From the NCBI GenBank assembly GCA_965208025.1, contig OZ242302.1, positions 2,294,001 through 2,358,000 of the forward strand: a stretch of 64,000 nucleotides of DNA, given 5' to 3'. How positions within the stretch are numbered: the first letter of the stretch is position 1; each line of letters starts with the position of its first letter. Below are positions 10,201 through 19,123 of this stretch, piece after piece. The notes below the pieces were generated by a model. The model did no database searches. It saw only the letters and a program-made list of their open reading frames with translations, and was not told where the DNA came from. The translations under genes and the position numbers were made by a program. Origin of the DNA: Bin80 sp965208025. GTDB lineage: Bacteria; Bacteroidota; Rhodothermia; Rhodothermales; Bin80.

Positions 10201-13200
10201 AAGTGGAAGGCGTGGCGGCGAACACGGTGGGGATCACGCAGCCGAACGCGGTGCCCCTTACGATCACGGATGACGAAACGGCACCGGCGGTGACGCTCAG
10301 CCTTGCGTCGGTTTCCATTGGCGAAAATGCAGGGAGTACGACGGTCATGGCCATGCTCAGCCATGCGTCCAGCGAGGAGACCACGGTCACCGTGTCTGTC
10401 CGACCTGATTCGCCCGCGACGGCATCGGATTACACATTGAACGGCAATCTGCTGACGATTGCGGCGGGGGAGACCGCCAGTACAGGCACGGTCACGATCA
10501 CGGCGGTGAATAACTTGGTGGATGCGCCCAACAGGACGGTGCAGGTGGAGGGCGAGGCAACGAATGTGCAAGGCGCAACGAATCCGGCGGCAGTGGAGCT
10601 CACCATTACGGATGACGAAGCGGCACCGACCGTGACGCTGGTTGTATCCCCGACCTCCATCGGCGAAGATGGCGAGAGTACGACGGTCACGACCACGCTC
10701 AGCCATGCCTCCAGCACGGTAACCACCATCACGATCACGGCAGCTGCGGTCTCCCCCGCACAGGACTCAGATTATACGCTTACGGGCAACCCGCTGACGA
10801 TTCCAGCGGGCGCAACCGCGAGCACTCAGACGGTGACCATCACGGCAGTGGACAATCTGGTGAATGCACCGGATAAAACCGTCCAGGTGCAGGGGGTGGC
10901 GACGAATGTGCAGGGCGTGACACAGCCGGCAGCGGTGGAACTCACCATCACCGATGACGATGAGCCGCCCGTCATCACGCTGGTCCTGTCTCCAACCTCC
11001 ATCTCCGAGAGTGAGCAGAGCACCACGGTCACGGCTACCCAGAGCCATGCCTCCAGTGCACCGACCACCATTACGATCACGGCAGCTGCGACGCTCCCTG
11101 CGCTGGATACGGATTATACGCTCACGGGTACCATGCTCACGATTGAAGCAGGGGCAATGAGCAGCACGGAGCTGGTGACAATCACCTCGGTAGATAACCC
11201 AAGGGATGCACCCGACAAGCGAGTGACGGTGCAAGGGGTGGCAACGAATGTGACGGGGATTCTACAACCTGCGGATGTGGAGCTCACCATTACGGATGAT
11301 GAGGAGGCACCCACGGCTACGCTGATCCTGTCTCCGGCCTCCATTGGCGAGGATGCACAGGTGTCCGCCGTCACCGCAACGCTCAGTCATGCGTCCAGCG
11401 AGGTGACCACGATCGCGATCTCGGCCACAGCACTGGAGACGGAGTTTACGCTCAGTACAAATCCTATCCTGACGATTGCGGCAGGCACCATCACGAGCAC
11501 GGGAACGGTGACGATCACCTCGGTGGACAACCCAAGGGATGCGCCGGATCAGACGGTGCAGGTGCAGGGCGTAGCGACGAACGCACAGGGGGTGACGGGG
11601 CCCACAGATGTGGAACTCACGATTGTGGACAACGAGGATGCGCCCACGGTGACGCTGCTCCTGTCTCCGGCCTCTATCCGCGAAGACGGACAGGTGAGTA
11701 GCGTGACCGCCACGCTCAGTCATCCGTCCAGCGAAGTGACCACGATCACGGTCTTGGCCGATGCAGTGTCCCCGGCCCTGGATACAGATTATACGCTAAG
11801 TGGCAGCACGCTGACCATTGCGGCAGGCGAGACCACAAGTACGGGGGCGGTCACGATCACTTCAATAGACAACCTAGTGAATGCCCCCGACAAGACGGTG
11901 CGCGTGCAGGGTGCGGCAGCGAATACGCAGGACGTGACGAGCCCTGGGGAGGTTGAACTGACGATCCTTGAGGACGAGGCAGCCCCAACGGTCACGCTGC
12001 TCTTATCGCCAGCATCCATCGGAGAAAGTGGCGGCATAACCACCGTTACGGCCACGCTCAGCCATGCGTCCAGCGACGAGACCATGATCACTATCTCCGC
12101 ATCCGCCGTGTCTCCGGCCGTGGATACGGATTATACGCTCAGTGGCACCACGCTCATGATTGCCGCTGGCGCGACCACAAGTACGGGGACGGTGACGATT
12201 ACCTCGGTGGATAATCGGGTGGATGCGCCAGATAAGACGGTGCAGGTCCGAGGCGTAGCAGCGAATGATCAGGGAGTCACGAATCCTGCGAATGTGGACC
12301 TCACGATTACCGATGACGAAGACATGCCGACGGTGACCCTCCACCTCTCCTCTGCCTCCATCAGCGAACTGGCAGGGAGCACCACTGTGACCGGGGTGCT
12401 CCGTCACCCGTCCAGTGCGGTGACGACGATCATTGTCTCGGTTCGTCCCAACGGGCTGGCGACGGTAGCGGACTACGGATTGGGAGGCAATCAGACCCTC
12501 ACCATTGTAGCGGGGGAGACGGAGAGCACGGGGCTGGTCACCATCACCGCCGTGGATAATGAGATGGATGCGCCAGACAAGACGGTTCAGGTGCAAGGCA
12601 CCGCAACGAATGTGCAGGGAGTGACAGGACCAGTGGAGATTGCGCTCACGATCACGGATGAGGATGCAGCACCTTCGGTGACGCTCGTCTTATCCTCACC
12701 CTCCATCCGCGAAGGGGGAGAGCGCACAACGGTAACGGCGACCCTGAGCCGTCCCTCCAGCGAGGTGACCACCGTCGAGGTAACGGCCCTTCCTGACGCA
12801 CCCGCCACGGGTTCGGATTTTGTGCAAACGGGCACCACATTGACGATCTCGGCGGGGGCAACCAGCAGTACAGGTCTCGTGACGATCACCTCGGTGGACA
12901 ACCCCGTGGATGCGCCCGACAAGACGGTCCAAGTGCAAAGCAATGCGACGAATACGCAGGGGATCACGGATCCGACTGCGGTGGAGCTCACAATTCTTGA
13001 TGACGAGGAAGCGCCAAGGGTGACGCTCTTGCTCTCGCCCTCCTTGATTGGCGAAGATGGAGAGACGACGACCATCACCGCAACGCTGAACCGGCCTTCC
13101 AGCGAGCCGACCACGGTCGCGGTCACCGTCCTCCCGGATCTGCCTGCAACCGATTCAGATTATATCCTGAGTACGAACACGACGCTGACCATTGCGGCTG

Positions 13201-16200
13201 GAGCAACCGTGAGTACGGGACGGGTGACGATCACCTCGGTGACGAATGATGTGGATGCGCCGGATAAGACGATTCAGATACGAGGCACCTCAACGAATGT
13301 GCAAGGGGTGACGGGTCCGACGGATGTAGAACTGACCATTACCGATGGGACGGCGCCCCCGGCAGTGACGCTGGTACTCTCGCCTACATCCATTGGCGAA
13401 AACGCTGGCGTGACGACCGTCACGGCAATACTGAACCGAACGTCCAGTGAGACAACAACCATCGCGGTGGCCGTGCTCCCCAATGCACCCGCGACCGCAT
13501 CCGATTATACGCAAAGTGGCAGTACCTTGACGATTGTAGCGGGAGCGACGCAGAGTACGGGGCTGGTGACCATCACGGCCGTGGATAATTCAGTGGATGC
13601 GCCGGATAAGACGGTGCAGGTGCAGGGCAGTGCAACGAATACACTTGGGATCACCAATCCGGCGAATATGGAGCTCACGATCCTGGATGATGAAGCGGCG
13701 CCCACGGTGACCTTACTTCTCTCGCCTACTTCCATCAGTGAAAATGCTGGCTTGACTACGGTGACCGCAACGCTGAACCGCCCTTCCAGCGAGCCGACCA
13801 CGATTGTGGTGACCGCCCGCCCTGATCTTCCAGCACTGGGGTCCGATTACACGCTAAGTGGCACCACGCTCACGATTGCAGCAGGGGAGACGGGCAGCAC
13901 CGGACTCGTAACGATCACCGCGGTGGATAATCAGGTGGATGCACCAGATAAGACGATCCAGGTGCAGGGCACTGCTACGAATGTGCAGGGGGTAACCAGT
14001 CCGACAAGTGTGGCGCTTACGATCACAGATGACGAGGAGGCACCCACGGTCTCGCTGGTCTTATCGACCACATCAATCAGCGAAGATGGAGAGAGCACCA
14101 CCGTCACGGCAACTCTAGATCGCCCCTCTGGTGTGGTGACGGCGATCGTGATCGCGGCCCTCCCGGTCGCTCCAGCATTGGCGTCGGACGTTGCACTGAG
14201 CGGGAACCTACGACTCACGATTGCCGCAGGGGAGACGGGTAGCACAGGATTGGTGACGATCGTAGCGTTAGATAATGAGGTGGATGGGCCTGACCCGGTG
14301 GTGCAAGTACAAGGTACAGCGACGAATACCTTGGGCGTGATTGGACCAGAGGCGGTAGAACTCACCATCACGGACGACGATCCAGCGCCAGCGGTGACCC
14401 TCCTTCTGTCGCCTGCCTCCATTACCGAAAATGCAGGTCTAACCGTGGTCTCCGCAAGTATAGACCGTCCCTCGAGCGAGGTGACCACGATCAACCTCAC
14501 GACCCTTCCCGATGCGCCGGCGACCGAGTTAGATTATTCGCTAAGTGGCAATACCCTAACCATCTTAGCTGGGGAGACGAACAGTACCGAGGAGGTCACG
14601 ATCACGGCCGTGGATAATGAGGTGAATGCGCCGAACAAGACGATGCAGGTGCAGGGCACCGCAACGAATGTACAGGGGATCACAGGCCCCGCAGATGTAG
14701 AGCTCACGATCCTTGATGATGATTTGACGCCAACCGTGACGCTGCTCCTTTCGCCAGCATCCATCGGAGAAAGTGGCGGCATAACCACCGTTACGGCCGC
14801 GCTCAGCCGCCCTTCCAGTGAACCCACCACTATTGAGATGACCGTCCTCCCCAATGCGCCAGCTACGGAGTTGGATTATACGTTACATGGCACCATATTG
14901 ACGATTGAAGCGGGAGCGACGAGTAGCACAGAATTCGTGACGATCATGGCGGTGGACAATGCAGTAGATGCGCCAGATAAGACGGTGCAGGTGCAAGGCA
15001 TCGTCACGAGTTCACAGGGGGTGACGAGCCCCGCGGCGGTGCAACTGACGATCACCGATGATGAAGCGACGCCTACGGTGACGCTCCTGCTGGATCCTTC
15101 CACGATTTCAGAAGCTGGCGAAAGCACCACGGTCACGGCAATGCTCAGCCATCCTTCCAGTGCCATGACGACGGTGGTGATCTCGGCGGTGGCCAATCCG
15201 CCTGCGGTGGCATCGGACCTCATGCTCAGTCAGAATACGATCCTGACCATTGCCGCAGGAGCGACGGAGAGCACGGGGCTGGTGACCCTCACGGCGGTGG
15301 ACAATGCCGTGGATGAGCCTGATAAAACGATTCAAGTGCAAGGCGTCGCTACGAATCGTCAGGGGGTTACCGTACCCGCTGATGTTGTTCTGACTATTGC
15401 CGATGACGATGAGGTAAATCCGACGGTCTCCCTAATCCTCACACCTGCCTCCATTGCTGAAAACGATGGGCAAACGACGGTGACCGCAACCATAGACCCT
15501 CCATCCACTGCGGTGACTACGATCGTGGTCTCGGTGGTTCCGGATGCGCCAGCGACGGAATCGGACTATCAATTGAGCGATAACCTGACGCTCACCATTG
15601 CGACAGGCGAGACCGAAAGCACGGGGCTAGTAACCATTACGGCGGTGGATAATGAAGTGAGTGCACCGGACAAGACGGTACAGGTGTACGGCACTGCGAC
15701 AAACCCGCGCGGCGTGACGGGCCCGCCTGTGGTAGAGCTTACAATCACGGATGATGAGGCGCCTCCCACCGTCACCCTGATGCTGGATCCTTCTACGATA
15801 GATGAGAGTGGAGGCAGGACGACCGTCACGGCAACCTTGAATCGAGCCTCTGGGACGGTGACCACCATTGCCGTTACGGTGCTCCCCGATGCGCCGGCCA
15901 CAGCGTTGGACTGTCAACTAAGCGATAACTCAACGTTGACCATTGCAGCAGGGGAGACCGAGAGCACCGGGCTGGTGACCATTACGGCAATAGATAATGA
16001 AGTGGATGCACCAGACAAGACGGTGCAAGTGCAGGGTACTGCGACGAATGCGCAGGAGATCCTACATCCTGCGGAGGTAGAACTCACGATCACGGATGAC
16101 GAAGCAGCACCAGCGGTGACGCTGAGGCTGGATCCCTCCACGATCGCGGAGAATGGTGGTAAGACGACCGTCACGGCAACTCTGGACCGGGTTTCCAGCG

Positions 16201-18836
16201 AGGAAACTACGATTATGATCTCGGTCTTCCCCGACGAACTGGCCACAGCATCGGATTATCTGCTGAGCGATCACATGACATTGACCATTGACGCAGGGAC
16301 AGCAACCAGTGGGGGGCTCGTCACCATCATGGCAGTGGACAATGAAGTAGATGCGCCGGATAAAACCGTACAGGTGCAAGGCGAAGCTACGAATGTGCAA
16401 GGTGTCACAGAGCCCGCAAACATAGAACTCACGATCACCGACGATGAAGAGACGCCTGCTGTCACGCTGGTGCTCAGTCTCTCTACGATTGCAGAGAATG
16501 GAGGCAGGACCACGGTCACGGCAATACTAAACTGGACATCCACCGCGATGACTAAGGTGGCGGTAACGGTGCTTCCCAATGCACCAGCCACGGCATCGGA
16601 TTATCTACTGAGCGACAACCAGATGCTCACCATTGCGGCGGGAGATACGAAGAGTACGGGACTCGTCACGATCACGGCGGTGGATAATCTGGTAGATGCA
16701 CTGGACAAGACGGTGCAGGTGCAGGGTAGGGGGACGAATGCGCAGGGAGTGACGGATCCTGAGGATGTGATCCTCCTGATCACGGACGATGATAAATCCT
16801 TTCCTGTGGCCAGAGATGCCATGGTCACCACGGAAGAAGACATGCCGTACCCGTTTAGCCCATCAGATTTTGGGTATAGCGATCCCGAGGGGGATCCGTT
16901 GGCATCCATTCGGGTTGAGCGACATCCAGATGCGGGAATGCTAACCTTGGGTAGAACGGGGTTCGCCGCTGGGACAGAGATCTCGGTAGAGCAGATCTCC
17001 GCAGGAGAGTTGGTCTTTACACCGGTCGCGAACGCATATGGCTCGGCGTACACGAGTTTTGACTTCAAAGTCAGCGATGGGACATCGGAGAGCTTACGGG
17101 CCGCCAAGATGACCATTGATGTGACACCTGTGAACGATATTGCAACGGGTCAGCCCCAGATCATTGGGTCCATGCAGGTAGGGCAACTGCTTCGGGTTTC
17201 AGTGGAGGAGATCCAAGATCTGGATGGGATGCGCCGCGCAGACGCAGGAGAATCAGGATACGGATACCGCTATCAGTGGCTCCGCATGGAAGGGAGTCAG
17301 AGTGAACCGATTGGTGAGGGAGACACCTATGTCCCCGTAGAGACCGATGCAGGGGCAAGTCTACTGGTTCGGGTTACGTTTGTGGATGACGCGGGGTTTG
17401 AGGAGAGGTTAGAGAGTCTTCCCCGGCAGGTTCGCTACACGAGCAGGATCCGTACGGCGTGGATGGGACGTCTGGGACGAACGGTGGCGGATCAGGTCTT
17501 ACGGGCAACGCAGTGCGAGGAACGTATCCAGCGGTCCCAGCGCAATGAAGTCTATCTGGCGGGGCAGCCATTGACCGTGGCCTCTTTGCCAAAGTATGTG
17601 CGCATACAAGAGACCAAGCCGGATCAGTTCTCCACGCTTCTTGGAAACACCGCTCCAGTGGTTCGGCTCGGCCATACGCTGACTCGGGAGCGCCTATTGC
17701 ATGGCAGTTCGTTCCAACACGGGATGCAGGATGGGAGTGGCATGGCTTTCTGGGGACATGGAGCGGTGTCCCGCGTTCAGGGTGCGGATGGGGCACTGAA
17801 CCTAGAGGGACGCGTGTCCAGCGGGATGCTGGGGGCAGACTGGAGTAGAGGCAAAGAGGGCCTGAGCGTACTAGTTGCCCATACTCGCTCCGAAGGCGAG
17901 TATACCATGCCAGAAGAGGAAGGCACGCACTCCGCCTATCTGACTGGAGTATATCCCAATGGATGTTATGCGATCTCTTCGGGAGTCACGGCATGGGGCG
18001 TGGTCGGATATGGTCGTGGATCCATGACCGTGGAGCAGATCTCCGCCCCAGTGGGATTGTGGATGATCGGTGGGGGGATCTATGGACGAATTCATACGGT
18101 GAGAAAGCAGGGACTAGAGTTTGGAGTTCGTTCGGACGCGTTGATGGTGCAGATGTCCGCGAGTGAAACGAACGAGTTATCTAAGGATCAAGCACAGGTG
18201 ACTCGGCTACGAGTGGGATTGCAGGGGACGATGCGGGAGATACGCTTGGGAACCGGGTTCACGATGGAGCCAGCCGCAGAAGTGGCACTCCGCCATGATG
18301 GTGGCGATGCAGAGACAGGATTCGGAGTAGATATGCAGGTAGGGTTCATACTTTCAGCGCCTGCGAATGGGCTGAGCATGGAGGTGCAGTCGCGTGCGGT
18401 ACTGACACATCAAGACCGCGGACTTCAAGAGCGAGGGTTGGCAGGGGCAGTTACTTGGGATATGCAGCCCCATTCCAGCGAGGGGCTCGAGATCCGAGTG
18501 GAGCACACCGTTGGAACGGATGTTCTCGGTGGCACAGAGCAGATGCTACGCGCTGAAACCATCCAGCCACAGTATACAGTCCACCAAACGGGAGACCTGC
18601 GTATGCAGGCAGGCTACGGGTTCGCTCTGTTCTCCAACGCACTAACTCTACGACCAGAAGTTAGCCTCAGTGGATCGGGATCGCAACGGAGATATGAGAT
18701 GGGATGGAACATCGCACGGGCACGCGAGCATCCCACCGATGTGAAACTCTTTGTCGGGACAACTGGGCAAGCGCAGCGAGACAGTCCACTGCAACTCCAG
18801 CATCTGATCCGCCTGCAACTCAAAAGACAGTTTTAA
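7254..18836 (+). CDS. Giant LRR/Calx-beta surface protein with autotransporter-like C-terminal barrel
   Basis: A 3,860-residue secreted surface protein. Residues 1-25 are a signal peptide (RISLILILSSVVSSSLWAQ). Next come a SwmB-like domain (about 28-135, DTTPPRFASANVRSGTF), a linker, 13-14 leucine-rich repeats of 24 residues (198-529), 23 Calx-beta repeats of about 114 residues (553-3181), a cadherin-like domain (3183-3294) and an Ig-like domain (to about 3390). The last 465 residues look like an autotransporter outer-membrane barrel: they begin with an AWMGRLGRTVADQVL motif, have alternating beta-strand character with VVGYGRGSM, and end in Phe (LQLKRQF) as barrel proteins do. This suggests a self-secreting (type V) passenger. 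Adhesion or contact with another organism is the likely role; Calx-beta domains usually bind Ca2+. Start chosen for the signal peptide and A-rich leader. Confidence 0.9.
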   Translation: MGGGYFYRISLILILSSVVSSSLWAQDTTPPRFASANVRSGTFVSVTFFEGLAPVSGLTTSAFTVKKRPNGGSEEVQELINTPVISGSSVIITLGSTVVASDMGTVTVSYTAPSNELARLRDQVGNDVENFTDQKVLNLSGGICPRSIKVRNEIVDQLTTVNYCDEVTSTALGTVTEFSFSGTTSSYRPRAGDFSGLTNLTSLNLNNARITSLPSDLFDGLTNLEILRLNNNSLTTLDDEDLFDGLTSLEELDLQRNSLTSLHQDLFEGLTSLESLHLSTNSLTSLHQNLFEGLTSLESLHLNNNSLTDLHQDLFEGLTNLQTLRLGQNALTSLHQDLFEGLTNLGVLLVNNNALTSLHQDLFEGLTNLQDLGLGTNALTSLHQDLFEGLTSLRTLYLHTNALTDLHQDLFEGLTNLQTLGLGENSLSSLHQDLFEGLSNLEWLTLYNNLITGLHEDLLDGLDKLNFVSLANNSLTNLHENLLDGMTTSLATARSLDLNGNSLTSLHPDLFDHVEGRISVYVNDNFLTCVPAKILSQENVIIIPSSLRVACPDLSVTLSTNPSSIGEEDEATEVTVTATIGTTQTTATPVTVSVGPGTATAGTDFAAVSDFTISIPANIRSATGTFTLTPTSDTVDEPDETVMITGTSTVENVTVTETRLTITDDDAAPTVTLNLSPTSIPENAGSSTVTATLNHPSSEETTITISVDPTSPATASDYTLSGSTLTIAAGATESTETVTLTAVNNGVDAPDKTIQVQGTATNAQEITGPENVELTITDDEDSPAVTLRLSSSLIGEDGESTTVTAMLSHASSAQTTITVSVHPDAPATESDYTLSGNTLTIAAGATESMGLVTITSVTNNVDAPDKTFQVQGVAENPQGVTGPEDVELTITDGTAPPAVTLNLLSNSIVENAGTTTVTATLDRASSEETTIMVSVRPDSPATASDYTLNGNLLTIAAGETASTGTVTITAVNNLVDAPDRTVQVEGVAANTVGITQPNAVPLTITDDETAPAVTLSLASVSIGENAGSTTVMAMLSHASSEETTVTVSVRPDSPATASDYTLNGNLLTIAAGETASTGTVTITAVNNLVDAPNRTVQVEGEATNVQGATNPAAVELTITDDEAAPTVTLVVSPTSIGEDGESTTVTTTLSHASSTVTTITITAAAVSPAQDSDYTLTGNPLTIPAGATASTQTVTITAVDNLVNAPDKTVQVQGVATNVQGVTQPAAVELTITDDDEPPVITLVLSPTSISESEQSTTVTATQSHASSAPTTITITAAATLPALDTDYTLTGTMLTIEAGAMSSTELVTITSVDNPRDAPDKRVTVQGVATNVTGILQPADVELTITDDEEAPTATLILSPASIGEDAQVSAVTATLSHASSEVTTIAISATALETEFTLSTNPILTIAAGTITSTGTVTITSVDNPRDAPDQTVQVQGVATNAQGVTGPTDVELTIVDNEDAPTVTLLLSPASIREDGQVSSVTATLSHPSSEVTTITVLADAVSPALDTDYTLSGSTLTIAAGETTSTGAVTITSIDNLVNAPDKTVRVQGAAANTQDVTSPGEVELTILEDEAAPTVTLLLSPASIGESGGITTVTATLSHASSDETMITISASAVSPAVDTDYTLSGTTLMIAAGATTSTGTVTITSVDNRVDAPDKTVQVRGVAANDQGVTNPANVDLTITDDEDMPTVTLHLSSASISELAGSTTVTGVLRHPSSAVTTIIVSVRPNGLATVADYGLGGNQTLTIVAGETESTGLVTITAVDNEMDAPDKTVQVQGTATNVQGVTGPVEIALTITDEDAAPSVTLVLSSPSIREGGERTTVTATLSRPSSEVTTVEVTALPDAPATGSDFVQTGTTLTISAGATSSTGLVTITSVDNPVDAPDKTVQVQSNATNTQGITDPTAVELTILDDEEAPRVTLLLSPSLIGEDGETTTITATLNRPSSEPTTVAVTVLPDLPATDSDYILSTNTTLTIAAGATVSTGRVTITSVTNDVDAPDKTIQIRGTSTNVQGVTGPTDVELTITDGTAPPAVTLVLSPTSIGENAGVTTVTAILNRTSSETTTIAVAVLPNAPATASDYTQSGSTLTIVAGATQSTGLVTITAVDNSVDAPDKTVQVQGSATNTLGITNPANMELTILDDEAAPTVTLLLSPTSISENAGLTTVTATLNRPSSEPTTIVVTARPDLPALGSDYTLSGTTLTIAAGETGSTGLVTITAVDNQVDAPDKTIQVQGTATNVQGVTSPTSVALTITDDEEAPTVSLVLSTTSISEDGESTTVTATLDRPSGVVTAIVIAALPVAPALASDVALSGNLRLTIAAGETGSTGLVTIVALDNEVDGPDPVVQVQGTATNTLGVIGPEAVELTITDDDPAPAVTLLLSPASITENAGLTVVSASIDRPSSEVTTINLTTLPDAPATELDYSLSGNTLTILAGETNSTEEVTITAVDNEVNAPNKTMQVQGTATNVQGITGPADVELTILDDDLTPTVTLLLSPASIGESGGITTVTAALSRPSSEPTTIEMTVLPNAPATELDYTLHGTILTIEAGATSSTEFVTIMAVDNAVDAPDKTVQVQGIVTSSQGVTSPAAVQLTITDDEATPTVTLLLDPSTISEAGESTTVTAMLSHPSSAMTTVVISAVANPPAVASDLMLSQNTILTIAAGATESTGLVTLTAVDNAVDEPDKTIQVQGVATNRQGVTVPADVVLTIADDDEVNPTVSLILTPASIAENDGQTTVTATIDPPSTAVTTIVVSVVPDAPATESDYQLSDNLTLTIATGETESTGLVTITAVDNEVSAPDKTVQVYGTATNPRGVTGPPVVELTITDDEAPPTVTLMLDPSTIDESGGRTTVTATLNRASGTVTTIAVTVLPDAPATALDCQLSDNSTLTIAAGETESTGLVTITAIDNEVDAPDKTVQVQGTATNAQEILHPAEVELTITDDEAAPAVTLRLDPSTIAENGGKTTVTATLDRVSSEETTIMISVFPDELATASDYLLSDHMTLTIDAGTATSGGLVTIMAVDNEVDAPDKTVQVQGEATNVQGVTEPANIELTITDDEETPAVTLVLSLSTIAENGGRTTVTAILNWTSTAMTKVAVTVLPNAPATASDYLLSDNQMLTIAAGDTKSTGLVTITAVDNLVDALDKTVQVQGRGTNAQGVTDPEDVILLITDDDKSFPVARDAMVTTEEDMPYPFSPSDFGYSDPEGDPLASIRVERHPDAGMLTLGRTGFAAGTEISVEQISAGELVFTPVANAYGSAYTSFDFKVSDGTSESLRAAKMTIDVTPVNDIATGQPQIIGSMQVGQLLRVSVEEIQDLDGMRRADAGESGYGYRYQWLRMEGSQSEPIGEGDTYVPVETDAGASLLVRVTFVDDAGFEERLESLPRQVRYTSRIRTAWMGRLGRTVADQVLRATQCEERIQRSQRNEVYLAGQPLTVASLPKYVRIQETKPDQFSTLLGNTAPVVRLGHTLTRERLLHGSSFQHGMQDGSGMAFWGHGAVSRVQGADGALNLEGRVSSGMLGADWSRGKEGLSVLVAHTRSEGEYTMPEEEGTHSAYLTGVYPNGCYAISSGVTAWGVVGYGRGSMTVEQISAPVGLWMIGGGIYGRIHTVRKQGLEFGVRSDALMVQMSASETNELSKDQAQVTRLRVGLQGTMREIRLGTGFTMEPAAEVALRHDGGDAETGFGVDMQVGFILSAPANGLSMEVQSRAVLTHQDRGLQERGLAGAVTWDMQPHSSEGLEIRVEHTVGTDVLGGTEQMLRAETIQPQYTVHQTGDLRMQAGYGFALFSNALTLRPEVSLSGSGSQRRYEMGWNIARAREHPTDVKLFVGTTGQAQRDSPLQLQHLIRLQLKRQF
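7256..7265 (+). repeat. Ten-G homopolymer at the adhesin start codon (candidate phase-variation tract)
   Basis: The G of the ATG at 7254 begins an uninterrupted run of ten G, giving Met-Gly-Gly-Gly. Gain or loss of one G would put the 3,860-codon frame out of register with this ATG. Loss of one G would instead connect it to the upstream ATG at 7190. Poly-G tracts of this size within or next to surface-protein starts are classic slipped-strand contingency loci in other bacteria; applying that here is inference. Confidence 0.7.
7848..8840 (+). repeat. Leucine-rich repeat block, 72-bp units
   Basis: About 13-14 units of 24 codons with the consensus LxxLxLxxNxLTSLHQDLFEG. Units 3-10 are almost identical at DNA level over the TCTCACGAGTCT and CTGTTTGAGGGACTCACC segments, so unit number could change by recombination. 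The varying positions (two or three residues either side of xLxL) are the surface-exposed ones of the LRR fold. Confidence 0.9.
8912..16797 (+). repeat. 23 tandem Calx-beta repeats, about 342 bp each
   Basis: Each unit starts with P-x-VTLxLSPxSIxE and ends with VELTITDDE, the Calx-beta pattern with its acidic Ca2+-binding turn. I counted 23 starts. The DNA is unevenly homogenised: repeats 10 and 18 share a 48-bp identical block (12006-12053 and 14751-14798), and repeats 4 and 5 (near 10060-10200 and 10400-10540) are nearly the same over more than 100 bp, pointing to recent duplication or gene conversion. Long open frames on the minus strand across this block are by-products of the repeat. Confidence 0.9.
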
Positions 18837-18891
18837 CTGACTCCCCAAGATCACGGAGGCGGCAGGAGTACTAAATCTGTATGAAAATCAA

Positions 18892-18908
18892 CCTGAATGA
18901 AATTCAGG
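18892..18908 (+). terminator. Small hairpin 55 bp after the adhesin gene
   Basis: A perfect 7-bp inverted repeat with a 3-base loop (cctgaat gaa attcagg). It lacks a T-run, so it is at best a weak terminator between the convergent adhesin and TonB-receptor genes. No other structure was seen in 18837-19123. Confidence 0.25.
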
Positions 18909-19123
18909 GGAACAAATAACGGCGGGACATCCGAGCTCTGTCATCTACTGCAAAATGTCTTGTCGCTAGACAATCCTGTCGAAGTCAGGAATGGTATTAC
19001 GATTACGCCTCACCTCTTGCATGGTATTTCATGCGTGACGGTACATCGTCTCATCATGTGCCAACTAGCCGGTAGTGACAATCAAAACCTTTGAAAACTC
19101 ATGCAGCCCTGTAATCATCAGAA

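Noticed and set aside
8861..16591. Many open frames of 60-217 codons on the minus strand inside the adhesin gene
   Set aside because: They repeat with the Calx-beta period, are low-complexity in sequence and have no family resemblance; they mirror the codon pattern of the plus-strand repeats.
8912..16797. Regular repeats considered as a CRISPR or satellite array
   Set aside because: The unit is about 342 bp, fully coding and degenerate, with no short identical repeats or spacers.
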